DNA of 64,000 nucleotides from Talinum fruticosum (lineage: Eukaryota; Streptophyta; Magnoliopsida; Caryophyllales; Talinaceae): NCBI GenBank assembly GCA_021018815.1, contig JAITYX010000084.1:124001-188000 (forward strand), given 5' to 3'. Below are positions 22,307-32,876 of this stretch, one piece after another. The translations under genes and the position numbers were made by a program. The notes beneath the pieces were generated by a model, which had not been told where the DNA came from, ran no database searches, and saw nothing but the letters and a program-made list of their open reading frames with translations. The stretch's first letter is position 1, and every line of letters starts with the position of its first letter.

Positions 22307-23900
22307 ATGCCTAAAAGAGGTTCCGCTCCATATTTTCTTGGTTCTATAACCAAGAAACCTAGAACTAAAAGCCACTACGGTCCTTCTAACCCCTCAAAAA
22401 TCCTTGTCACCCAACATCCGACGTTGGATGACAAATTCTTCCCAACCACAAAATTCTCGTGGTTGAACCACATCAAAACCACAAGGGTATACAATTTCCT
22501 TTGTTTCAAGCAATTTATTTACCCAGAACTTGTAGCTGAGTTCTACTCAAACCTTTCTAGCTTTGAAGGGATCACCACCTCTAGAGTTCGCAATACGGTA
22601 GTCCATATTAACCTCTCTCTTCTCCATCGTCTATTCAAAGTTTCATCTCTTTTCCTCAATAGCAACCCTATCCCCTTCAACGAGGTTGCCGATGAATTTT
22701 TGAAAAATATGCCAAGGACGTCCCCGAGTCACACAAAAGCTTTTCGTGACTTAGATGAAGACCGAGGCTCATCTTCTCTCGCTTCTTGGTTATGAGAAAC
22801 TTCTTTTCTCATCAAACTAGCAAAGAGAATCCTAGTTTAAAGATTCTCAAGGCTTTGCTTGACATTCTCAAGGACTACGATGTAACCCTCTTCAAAGCCA
22901 TTATCGAGCGGATGGCTTCGTGCTAGCTTAGACCAAAGAATCTACTCCTCTCCCTTTCGGAGCCATTCTCACTCTCATCTTTAAACAATTCAAGGACCCA
23001 CTCCCTCGGACCCTAACGAAGTGTTTGAGGCTGCCATAGTAGTTAGTAGAAAAGAGCTTCTTGGCTATGGATACCAGGAAACCCAACCGGGTGTCCGGGT
23101 CCATAGCTTAGAACTAAGGCAACCCTCTCCTCTACGTCGGACTCGGACTCCTCTCTCACTCCCTCCTCCACCGGCGGTGCATCCACCTCGAGTCCCCCTC
23201 CTAAAGCCACTATCGCTTTATCTACGACGATGATAGACAAGCTCTCCTCTCGTATCCACTGAAATCGGGATACTCTCCGCTCCTTCAAGACTATCCTTCG
23301 ATCTATGACCATCAGCCAAAAACCAACCTAATCTCAAATTTGAGAGCAGCAAGATGTGCTCCTCGGAATGAAGGCCTTGGTCAAGGAGTAGCAAGAGTTG
23401 GTTGAGCTCCTCGGAGAACGACACTCCAACGCAGCTCGAGACCCGAACAGCTCGTAAACATCCGAAGAGTCCTCGAGCCCTACGAAGTCTCCATCCGGAG
23501 AGGTAGTCGAAGAAAAAGAGGAGGCTGCGGCTGAACCAGCCTCCTTCGAGGAGGAGGAAGAAAGATCGCAGGACGAAGCCGAGGGACAAGGTGCTCCCAC
23601 TCCTCAACCGGACCGATAAGCTCGGACGGCCAGTCCGAGTGACTCGAAGACCCCGTTGATGTTGGACAATTAGCGGCCGTCAAGCTAGAGGAAGCAGCTC
23701 CCGCTGTGACGTTCCAACGGGATGAGTCTCGTAGATGACCTTGTTCCGGGTCGCCCACTCGGAGCCGAGCCCATTCTAGAGATTCAAGTGTTGCCACCGC
23801 CAAGATCTTTAACATCTTCATAAGTGTATCAACGCAGGCGCAAACCATGCTCATCCGCCTCAACCGAGACCGCTCACGAGTCCGGAACAAGTCTCAACAG
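22307..23900 (+). pseudogene. S2 extra ORF (best preserved copy)
   Basis: The longest copy of the S extra ORF. 162 codons are open from MPKRGSAPYFLGSITKKPRT through VTQHPTLDDKFFPTTKFSW, RVYNFLCFKQFIYPEL, VAEFYSNLSSFEGITT and NPIPFNEVADEFLKN. A frameshift near 22780 leads to KENPSLKILKALLDILKDY and FGAILTLIFKQF. Further on come a Pro-rich zone (about 23150-23220), a coiled-coil-like part (about 23335-23430), an acidic Glu/Ser zone (about 23470-23600) and a last helix-like piece with TQAQTMLIRLNRDRSRV (about 23830-23880). Intact length would be roughly 500 residues. N-terminal basic region KKPRTK could be a nuclear signal. The match to a known plant transposon-protein family is from memory. Function unknown. 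Confidence 0.72.
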
Positions 23901-24040
23901 ACTAATCTACCCTGCTGTGTATAAATAGAAGCCACTTTATAAGACTCGAAGATTGCTGAACACATTCATCCTAGTTTCCATCCTCACTAAGTTCTCATTA
24001 AGCAAAGTGAGAATGGGAGACTGCTTTAGATATCCATCCA
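23901..24040 (+). mobile_element. S2 LTR remnant
   Basis: The words GTATAAATAGAAGCCACTT followed by AGACTCGAAGATTGCTGAAC match the TATA and transcript-start part of S LTRs (compare 9024-9060). Only this fragment of an LTR is left, and the change to T2 leader sequence occurs near 24040. Confidence 0.6.
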
Positions 24041-25475
24041 TCGAAAGGAAATTCTTTCTAAGTAATGCCTTACGATGAAGAATAAACTAAACCGGTGTGG
24101 TATGCGCCGAAACTTGTCACACCGGGAGTACAACATAATGTAGAATAAGGAGAAGGTGTGCCGGACTCCTTGGTGAGGCATTATAATCTTTTACATCTAA
24201 AATTCCGACGGTATTCAAGTGCCGTAGACTTCCCTATTCTCGCAACCCAAAGGATGAGGTTTATGATACGTGCAAGAAGACTACTTTTGGGAGGAAAGGA
24301 CTTAAGTGCAAGACTCGAAGAGACTAAGGATGCACGTAAATAATGCACTGAAAATGAAGTGCATTCAATGATGTATGCTTTAGTTTGGGATGTTCTATGA
24401 TTTGCCTAATGCATAATAAATGATTGATCCTTAGTGGAAAGACACTTTTATCCGGCTAGATGATAATGAATTTCCTTATATTTGGAATGAATTTGCTTTG
24501 GCTAAATATGAATGCAAAATGAACTCACCTAAACCGAGATGGATTTAATTTGGCTAATGAAAATATAAAATGGACTCACATAATATGAGATGAATTTAAT
24601 TTGGCTAATGAAATACAAAATGGACTCACGTAATCCGAGATGAATTTAATTTGGCTAATCAAATACAAAATGGACTCACGTAATCCGAGATGAATTTAAT
24701 TTGGCTAATGAAAATGTAAAATAGAAATGTAGCATGAGAATGTAACTAGATGGTTAAAAAGTCGGGCCGATCGATCAAACGATATAGGGAACTTTGGTAA
24801 GACCCTCTTGGACCGACTGGCGGTGACTACCTAGACTACTTGAAGAAGATTTTAGTACTCGAAAATGCAAGTAATGGACTTACCTAAAAGGGAAAAGGGC
24901 AGTTTGACTTTTGGCTAAATGCATATAATGGTAGGAAATTTTTATTAAAATGTTTTATTTACACCCACGTAAGGGCTAATCAGCACTTCTCACCTATTCT
25001 CGAAGGCTCACAAGTAAAGGATAAAATCTAAAACAAACACACACATCCAAGCATGCAAATGAAGAAAGAGGACCATCTAATAGTCAAAAGATCTATGGTC
25101 AAAAGAGGTTTACACTCGATCGGATACATGGTGACTCATAGTCCGAGGATTTAGTCTTCCGTGTGGAGCACGACAAGAAAAAAATGCCGGAATCCTCGGT
25201 GCTTCTCGGTGAACCAAGTGGTTTGACCCAAGAGCGTGTGGTACGAGGGAACAGGTATTGTTTCGTTGGCAATGAAGCCTAATTGGGCCCTCATAGGATT
25301 CAGTGGGAGCCTCTTACTAGAAAAGTTAAGCAAGGGCTAAAATAAATATTTCCCGAGTTCCAATGATAGTAATAAACTATGTTCAAGGTTTCTAAATGCA
25401 GATGCCTAATGAAAATACACTATTAAAACACACTACTTAAATTTTCAAGTTTTGCCCTCTTAATAAAAAATTTAT
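24041..25475 (-). other. T2 untranslated leader with repeats
   Basis: The leader of another T copy on the minus strand, matching T1 (7320-8050) and, in reverse complement, T5 (36382-37189). It contains four or five units of a 50-51 bp repeat at about 24490-24720, such as ATGAATTTAATTTGGCTAAT. From 24730 it runs through unique leader sequence to the primer-binding site. No coding sequence was recognised. The open stretch 25151-25333 has no family match. Confidence 0.72.
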
Positions 25476-25491
25476 CCCAATGGAGTCACCA
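25476..25491 (-). promoter_or_regulatory. T2 primer-binding site
   Basis: On the minus strand TGGTGACTCCATTGGG follows the LTR end after one base. The form resembles primer sites reported for Tat/Ogre elements (TGGCGACTCC type, usually assigned to tRNA-Arg). The tRNA assignment is from memory. T5 has the related TAGTTACTCCATTAGCG at 36383. Confidence 0.7.
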
Positions 25492-25492
25492 C

Positions 25493-25931
25493 TATAGGAA
25501 CCACGGCCAAAATCGAGCTTCCCACGAATGGTTGGCGTTGGGTTCTGGAAAGCTCTTTTTATTTTCGAATATTGAAGATGATTTTAGGGTTTTGAAAGAT
25601 GAAACTTAGAAAGTGCGGATGAACTTTATATTAAGATTTCAAAATTTTATTAAATTTAGTTGAAATGAATTAAATCGGATTTGAATGGCGGTTTTATTAA
25701 TTATTTTTATTTTATATGTTATTTTTAGAAGTCTTGGGATATTATCTATGGAGGCTTGGCCCTGTCTTTGATCGTCCGAAAAGAAGGGGATTTTTGGATC
25801 GACCAAAGGCATAAGGCTATTTATTTGGTGTTGGGGGTTCTTTGTGGTTTATTGGCTTCAACAAGCACCAATCAAACACAATCCGTGATCTAAATCCTCA
25901 AATAGGACTCGGGATTTCATCATTGAGCTAG
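25493..25931 (-). mobile_element. T2 5' LTR, internally deleted
   Basis: The LTR end reads GTGGTTCCTATA on the minus strand. About 250 bp from the end (near 25745) the sequence jumps to what is the first few hundred bases of other T LTRs (CCGAAAAGAAGGGGATTTTT, about 25781), so more than 1 kb including the TATA region is deleted. It stops at GATTTCATCAT, where S3 begins; the first about 75 bases of the LTR are missing. Confidence 0.72.
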
Positions 25932-26896
25932 ATCCTTCGAGAAAGCTAGGCTTTTATGCCAATTGAAGGTTTGCTCTTCAGAGTTTGAGTCACCCTAGAG
26001 GGGTGAATAGGGTGAGAAGAAAATTTTGCGAGAATAAAAGATTTTTGCAAAGTTTGAGCTCGTAAAAGCGATTCTTAGTATAGAATGAACTGAGAAAGAT
26101 AAAATAGAAAAAGATACGTGGAAACCCTCCCGGGGTAGAAAACCACGGACAATGTTTATCTAACACCTAGTCAAATCCACTATTTTGAATCCACAAAATA
26201 CAAGGACTCGACTCTTACAAAATTTCTCCCTTAGACAATTCAATACAAATGTTCCTAGGCACAGTAAATTCGCTTATATGCCCTAGTGCTTCCTAATTAC
26301 CCTGTACAACTATGGAGAATTGAGCTGAGTTAACCCTTACAGCTCGATCAAGGGATATTACGAAGTAATGAAGTAATTAAGAGTAAGATTGATTAAAAGA
26401 CTACTTCTTTCAACTCAAAAGTTGAGAAAAACATTAGTATATTGTTGAAAGCTAGAAAAGATAGAGATAATAAGATTAAAGTTCTGTTCCAAGCAATCCC
26501 TTCAAGCTTATAGGATGGGTTCTGTTTATAATCGGTAGGGCAAATAGCCGTTGTGACTAATTCTAGACTAGGAAGCTTCACTTACGGTTGTAACGGATAG
26601 TTTGAGTCCCTCGAAAAAGAACCATTGTAGAGATGAATATTGTGCTTTGGTCCTTGGCTCAAAAGGTTGTCCAACCCACTAGTTGTGACTAAATATGGCG
26701 TGGAAACAACCGTTAGACTCAAAGTTGAAGTTTACCGGAAATGGAAACAAACAACCCCGACACGGTGTTTGAGCGTGTCCTGAAACAATGACTTTCTCGC
26801 TCGCTAATGTTTAACGGTTAGAAGCCGATTGTTTTGGGTTTTTAAAATGAGATTAAATCACTTTAAACATCATGAAAACACAAATCAAAATGATAT
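25932..26896 (-). mobile_element. S3 primer site and 5' LTR, first part
   Basis: The LTR begins at 25964 (TGAAGGTTTGCTCTT in plus reading) and is preceded by a decayed primer-binding site, ATTGGCATAAAAGCC on the minus strand (plus 25949-25963). This makes it the 5' LTR of a minus-strand Copia whose internal part has been removed down to about 32 bases. The LTR is split at 26896 by a T-type LTR and resumes at 28741. Confidence 0.75.
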
Positions 26897-28740
26897 TGTA
26901 GATACCAAAAAGTGTCGTCTCTTATCTCTTTAATTCCGTATTTTATTATGTTGGTTCGATGATGAAATTTTGAGTCCTGTTTGAGGATTTAGATATCGGA
27001 TCGTGTTTGATTAGTGCGACAAAAGCCAGTAAACCACAAAGAACCCTCGTAACTAAATAAATAGCCTTTTTCCTTGGGTCGATCCAAAAATCCCCATTTC
27101 TTTCGGACTTTAGAGACAACGGAGTCTAATGCCGTGTACCGGGAAACTCGAAGTTCGGAATACTGCATTTTACTTTTTTATAATAAGATATGGAGCTAAA
27201 GACTTGAAGATGGCGTTAAAACGTTGCATTTCATGATCACGAGTATCAAAGTGCGGTGTTTAAGCTCCACAAAACAGTCCACACGAGACTAGGAGCTTTT
27301 CCCCTTAGAATGACGTTGTGGCCGGTGCTCGCAACCTTGGATTTTTAAGTGAAATGTTGTGTTTTGGCTTGGAGACTCCTTTGGAAACACGCCCGGGCAC
27401 GAAACAATAGGCACACTGGGTGGTCGGCGCCCTTGAACCGGGTTCTATCCGATTTTATCGATTCCGGTTCAATCTCAAGATATTCCGGCCTAGTTTATTT
27501 TCAGCGGTTTGGACGATCGGCCGAGAGCAACCCTAGGTCATTTGTGACATAGGTATCTCCCTATAAATAGAGAGACTTGGCTCTCATTCCCATATGACTT
27601 ATTTCCTAAGCGCCGATTCCGATCTCCGGGAATTCGATCGATTGATCATTCTCACCCCTCATAAACTCACCTTTTCAAAACTCATGAACAACCCTCCTTT
27701 CTTTGATTGCTCATCGTCTTATCAAGAGATCCGAGTGTAGAGCTCCGGATCGGCAAGGTGGGACAACCTCAGGGAAATCATTCATCCTTCAAACGATTAT
27801 TTAATTCATGTTTTATTTAACGCTTTTCGTATTGTGGATCAAAGAGATGTAATCGCTTTTTTAATTCCTCACCGCCTGATGTAATCTTTTAGTTTTTGCT
27901 TTTCTTTCATTATCGGTCACTTTACGGCTTTGCTTATTACTTTCTCTTAATTCTATTTGGTTGCTTTTAATTATCATTTAGCATGTTGTATGGTTGTGTT
28001 TAGCACATCCTTTTAGTACACTAGTCAAACTAATAATGGCCGTCTTTGGACGAGCGGAATGGAAGGGTTTCCCTACCTTTCGTACCCTCACCCCGAATCT
28101 GATTCTCGGTTCAAAGACCTACTGAGTCATTTTTAGCCTTTTTCAGTCTTAGTTTTCTCTTACAGAGATTGGAAGAGCAAATTTTACTTTTGTTTTTCTT
28201 AGTTTTTCTCTCTTCAAAACCGATCGGCGACTGCCTCTCTTCAATTTATTTGTACGGCATTGCATCTCGGGTATTTTCTAATTGCATGATAAAAAAATGA
28301 TATCTAGATCTGCTCGCCAAGCTAGAAGCCGAGGCTAACTATTTTAGCTCAAGCCCCTAGCCGGGGCATGTGACCGCCAAGTGCGGCCGCCACCTGCATT
28401 GAGTGGTCAATGGCCGAGGCTTGGGTCAAAACCAGTGTTTTCACACCGATCCGTCCCTAAAGCTTCACGGCGGAACCCTAATTTTTAATTATTTTATTCT
28501 TTAATTAGGAAATAATATCCCGAGAAAAGTCGTTAATAAAATGCCAATCAATTCAATCTAATTTAATCCATTAATTTGACATAATACAATTCGAACTCTT
28601 AATAAGAGATCAATTCCCACTTTCGAAAATTCAGCTTTCAAAACCCTAAAATCATTTTCCACGCTCATCATTCAAAAACCCTTACGCCAAAGGCAAATCA
28701 TTGGGATGCTCGGTTCGGCCCCGCCGGCGTGTTTCCTATA
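26897..28740 (+). mobile_element. T3 solo LTR (Tat/Ogre-like)
   Basis: An 1844-bp LTR from TGTAGATACCAAAAAGTG to GTTTCCTATA, with a TATAAATA box at 27562-27569. No primer site or polypurine tract adjoins it. Both flanks are consecutive parts of one Copia LTR. The five bases on each side, GATAT and GGTAC, agree at three positions, so any target duplication is decayed. The open stretch 27349-27552 has no match and is taken as chance. Confidence 0.78.
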
Positions 28741-29105
28741 GGTACTCAAAGTATAAGAATAATTTGGTCCTAGATTAGGCGAGGATAGAACTTAGTTCAA
28801 ATAACTAAACGCTTAATTATCCTTATCCTGAATGAATGGAATTTTTTGAGTCCAATATTTAATATGTTCTAATTCCATTTTGTGTCTATCTTTTAGATGA
28901 CTCGAAGAATTGAAATTGTATAGAACTAAGGCATCAAGTCTTCTAAAATAGATAATTTCGATTAATATGACTTAGAATATGAATTAGCACAGTAATTCCT
29001 TTTCAATAATTACAATAAGTTAGAGCTTAGAATAAGTTATGCATGTGAAATTATTTATGCCGGATAACCTGTCTTAGTTGTATCCGAGTGGATCGAAACC
29101 CATAG
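28741..29105 (-). mobile_element. S3 5' LTR, second part
   Basis: Matches the U3 part of other S LTRs (compare 35060-35410), beginning ACTCAAAGTATAAGAATAAT. It continues the first part across T3. It is cut at 29105 by the TGTAGACACC start of a T LTR, so the end of the S3 LTR is missing here. Confidence 0.75.
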
Positions 29106-29779
29106 TGTAGACACCTAAAACGTGTCATCCTTATCTCTTTTATTTCTCTATTTTATTTTGTCAATCCGTTGATGAAATCTCAGTCTTCGTGTGGGTTTGG
29201 AACATGGTCAATGTCCGATCAGCATGATGGAAGCTAGAAAACCTTAAAAAACACTTTAGCACCAAAAATAAACATTCTTTTTTTGCTTTGGTCCGGTCCA
29301 AAAATCCATTTCATCGGACGGTTCGAGCCTGTGTCAATGCTCCAGTGTCAACCCTTCACCGACACAACGTATAGAGCCTTGCTCGCACTTAAAAAGTCGC
29401 GTTGCATCGAATAAGTTATGCACGTGAAATTATTTACGCAAGATAACTATCGGAGTTGCAATTGAGTGAGTCAAAAACCCGGAGTGTAGACACCTAAAAC
29501 ATGTCATCTTTATCTATTTTATTTCTCTATTTTATTTTGTCAACCTCGGTGATGAAATCCTAGTGTTGTTTGTGGATTTACATCATGGTAGGTGTCCGAT
29601 TAGCATGACGGAAGCCGAGAAAACCCTTTAGCACAAAAAACAAACCATCTTTTTTTGCTTTGGCCTAGTCTAAAAATCCATATCTATGGACGGTCCAATC
29701 CCGAGTCAATGCTCCCAAGTCAATGCTTCACCAACACCGCATACGAGCCTTGTCATACTCAAAACACCACGTTGCATCA
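29031..29779. repeat. Tandem duplication, about 379 bp
   Basis: Unit 1 is 29031-29409 and unit 2 is 29410-29779. Each starts AATAAGTTATGCA, the tail of the S3 LTR, and runs across the junction into the T LTR start (TGTAGACACC at 29106 and 29485, 379 bases apart). It ends at GTTGCATC. By eye the copies agree at about four positions in five, so the duplication is old. Confidence 0.85.
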
Positions 29780-31090
29780 TCAACGTCCAACGAGACATAG
29801 ATCTAAACTTGTCCATATGACATCAAATTGGCCGGCACCACGTTTCATCGCAAACATCGCCAAAATGCTGCATTTTGCTCTAAGCGTCCAACCGAGACAT
29901 AGAGCTTACTTTTACAAAACGACACCATTCAAGGTCGGCGTCGCATTTCGGGGATTTTCTCCCTAAATGTTGCGTTTTACTTTAGAGATCATTTGCAACA
30001 CGGAAGGAAGTGGAGTGCGTACATTGTTGTTTTCGGCCGACGACGCACATCTCGGCACTATTCTCGAGATCCGGTCTAAGCTTGATTTGGTTCCATTTTT
30101 TATGATTCTGCGAGCTGGTTTTCTACTTATTTTGGATGGCTGCATTTAGCTGAAACCCTAGGTCATTTATAACCTAATCCTCTCCTATAAACGAGAGTTG
30201 AGGCTCTCATTTTTATAATGGTTTTTTCCTATGCGTTATACTCGCTGAATTTTGATTAAGAGTTATATAATCTTCATTTTTATAATGGTTTTTTCCTATG
30301 CGTTATACTTCATCTAATCCTCCCTACAATGATCGACATTTGAACCCCAATACTCCATTAGTCACATACATCTTTCTACCTACCTCCATTAAAGCTCACA
30401 AACAAACCTCCTCAAGTTACCGCCATCACTCGTCAAATCCGATTGGATAACTGCGGGCGCCAAATATGCCTTCAACCATGGTTTATTTAATTTGCATTTA
30501 TTTATTGCTTTCGGTATAGTGGAGAAAGAATGTAATCGCTTTTCAATTCCTCCCCATGCAATGTAACTTTTTTATTTTCGTTATCGTTTTCGCTTTCTTT
30601 TGCTTTTCTTTTCATTTTCTTTACTTCTTTCATATCTGTTTTTATCGCTTTCTTTCGCATGCCTTGGTTGATTCAAATATCACACTCAGTATTTCATATG
30701 TCTGTCTTTAATGCATTACCGAAACTCACTCTTCAAATTAGTAAAGGTTGTTTATTGACTGGCGAAACGGAAGGGTTTATCCTAATGTTTCTTACGTTCT
30801 CCCGTTAATCTACATTCTAAGTTCTAAATCGATGCAATCAATTTTAAACCTCTTTCAAGCTTAGTTTTCCCATACTAAGATTGGAAGAGTTTTTTTATTT
30901 ATTTAATTTTGTTAGTTTTTATTCCTAAAACTAACTCGGCGACTCTATTTTCCTGTTTTATTTCTCCTAATTCGCTCCTCGACATTTCTAACTCGAAATA
31001 TAATAAAAAGAATTTTTATTTTCCGAGAGCCGAGCCATGGACCGAGATTGACCACCTCACTCACGACCCATGGCCGGCACCGTGGACCTT
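29485..31090 (+). mobile_element. T4 5' LTR, 3' end missing
   Basis: Starts TGTAGACACCTAAAAC and has a TATAAACG box at 30186. A 36-bp piece just after it is duplicated 67 bases further on (30207-30242 and 30274-30309). Near 31085-31095 the LTR passes directly into leader sequence equivalent to 36848 in T5. The LTR end, the primer site and about 450 bases of leader are therefore deleted. The stretches 29655-29966 and 30909-31094 are open by chance and match nothing. Confidence 0.78.
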
Positions 31091-32333
31091 TTGAGGTTGG
31101 TCCATTAACTGCATTTTTCAATCATCCTAAAATTTATCTTAATCTAGGCAGTCTAGGTTTCGGGTAGCCAACGGTCACTGGACTTGGCCGAGTCTGGCCA
31201 CCACCGATAAGTCCTTGAGAATATTGTCGAGGACTTTCCTCTATCTCTTCGATCAGTCAGTCTTTTTTTAGGGTTTGACTTTTCGCCATTTTGCATTCCT
31301 ATTTTCATTTTTCATTTAGCCAAAATAAATTAATCTTAATTTAGGTGAGTTCATTTTGATTTTTCATTTAGCCAAAATAAATTCATCTAAAATTACGTGA
31401 GTCCATTTTTATTATTCATTTAGCTAAAATAAATTGATCTCAAATTAGGTGAGTCCAGTTTCATTTTTCATTTAGCAAAAATAAATTCATCTCAAATTAG
31501 ATGAGTCCATTTTCATTTTTCATTTAGCAAAAATAAATTCATCTCAAATTAGATGAGTCCATTTTCATTTTCCATTTAGCCAAAATAAATTCATCTCAAA
31601 TTAGGTGAGTCTATTTTCATTTTTCATCTACCCAAAATAAATTCATATTCAATTAAGATTATTCATTACATTTATGCATTAGCCAAATCACAATTTATTT
31701 TCAGTTAAGTCATGAGAATCATTGCATTTCATTCCATTTGCTTTACATTCCTTATGTGCATCTAAATAAAAGGCATTCTTAGTTCCTTCGGGTCTCGCAT
31801 TTAAGCCCCTTCCTTCTAAAATTTGGTGTTTCTTCATTTGGTCCTAAGCATTATCCTTTTGGCCACAGAATAGGGAAGTCTATTACCATTGGGTTTTGTC
31901 GAAATCCGAGCTCCAAAACATTAGAACACGTCATCAAGGAGCTCGGTACCTCTTCCCCTTGCTCCACACCTTGGTCTATGCCAGTGTGACCAACCTCGAT
32001 GCATTCAATACTAGTTTAGTTAATTTTATATCATAGGACAAGTATCCAAAAAGGATTCCCCTCCAATGGCTGGAGAACCAGAACAAAACCTTAACATCAC
32101 CTTGCTCAATTAATCCTCGCCTAAGATGGAATTTCGAATTGAGGCTTAGGATAAGAAGATAAAATCCATATCTCGACACTCTTAAAGCTATCCTAAAAAC
32201 TCTTGAGGATAATAAGAAAGATGGTGAAGAAGAAGAAGAAGTAGGAGGAAGAGGCCCTCCATCTAATCCTTCTCCTCAAGGTAGTCCCGAACGTAAGCCC
32301 AAATTTGATCCATGCATAGGTCGGATAGAATAA
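31091..32333 (+). other. T4 untranslated leader
   Basis: Non-coding leader, matching T5 (36848-37189 and 46464-47397) and the reverse complement of T1 and T2. It carries the clearest tandem repeat array (listed separately). It ends in an acidic-coding stretch of AAGAAGAAGAAGTAGGAGG (about 32228) just before the gag ATG. Confidence 0.7.
31297..31657 (+). repeat. 52-bp tandem repeats in the T leader
   Basis: About seven units with an exact 52-base step: TGAGTYCATTTT starts at 31346, 31398, 31450, 31502, 31554 and 31606. Each unit contains CATTTAGCCAAAATAAATTC. Related arrays lie at about 7910-8035, 24490-24720, 37020-37189, 44909-44969 and 46464-46690, always in T leaders. Confidence 0.92.
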
Positions 32334-32876
32334 ATGTTAAATGAGTCATCCATGTTCAATAGTCACTATTTTCAATCATACGGGATTCACTTCAATCCCC
32401 AAAGGGAAATTTCCCGTAAGTTTACCATGCGCAACATCAACTTTCATGGTTCTAAGAATCCCCATCACCATGTTAAAAACTTCTTAAGAGCAATGACTCT
32501 TAAGAAATTAGCTAAAGACAATTACCACATCATCTTCCCATGGACCTTTGACAATGAGGTAATAAAGACGTTTAACACGGTTGACCCACGTAAGGTCACC
32601 AATTGGAATGATCTGTCTATGAAGTTCCTACACCAACGCTCCGATAATACTAATCTACCTGTCACACTTAGCGACTCGGAGTTAATCATACAAGGAGAGA
32701 AAGAAAGCTTTACGGACTTTCTCATGATTTGGAGGGCAAAGGCTACCCACATGGTAGAGTGACCTTCCGAGAAGCATCAAGTGAGAATAATTCGAAAAAC
32801 CTACAGCTCGCTTACACTTAGCACCTTAAATTTCTACCATTCACGAGTTTCTAAATTCTTAGAGATGTCTCGCATG
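32334..32876 (+). pseudogene. T4 gag, 5' part
   Basis: 142 codons are open from MLNESSMFNSHYFQSYGIHF. They include KNPHHHVKNFLRAMTLKKLA, FPWTFDNEVIKTFNTVDPRK and LIIQGEKESFTDFLMIW, the T gag core, and end at a stop (32760). The match to T5 gag goes on in other frames to about 32876 (compare 47880-47935), where a new T LTR starts abruptly. This is the longest unbroken gag piece of the T family. Confidence 0.85.

Noticed and set aside
15545..24040. S1 and S2 as one element split by C1
   Set aside because: Both have their own copy of the extra ORF, and S2 starts again inside RT, so S2 is not the continuation of S1 after C1.
7001..25931. T1 and T2 as one T element interrupted by the S1-C1-S2 block
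   Set aside because: The leader part 7370-8040 is present again at 24090-24720, so two copies are needed unless a later duplication occurred.
29655..30149. Open frames of 103 and 60 codons as genes
   Set aside because: They lie in the T4 LTR upstream of its TATA box, and the matching stretches in T3 and T5 are not open.
31297..31657. CRISPR-like array
   Set aside because: The units are contiguous 52-bp tandem repeats without unique spacers, in a plant retrotransposon leader.
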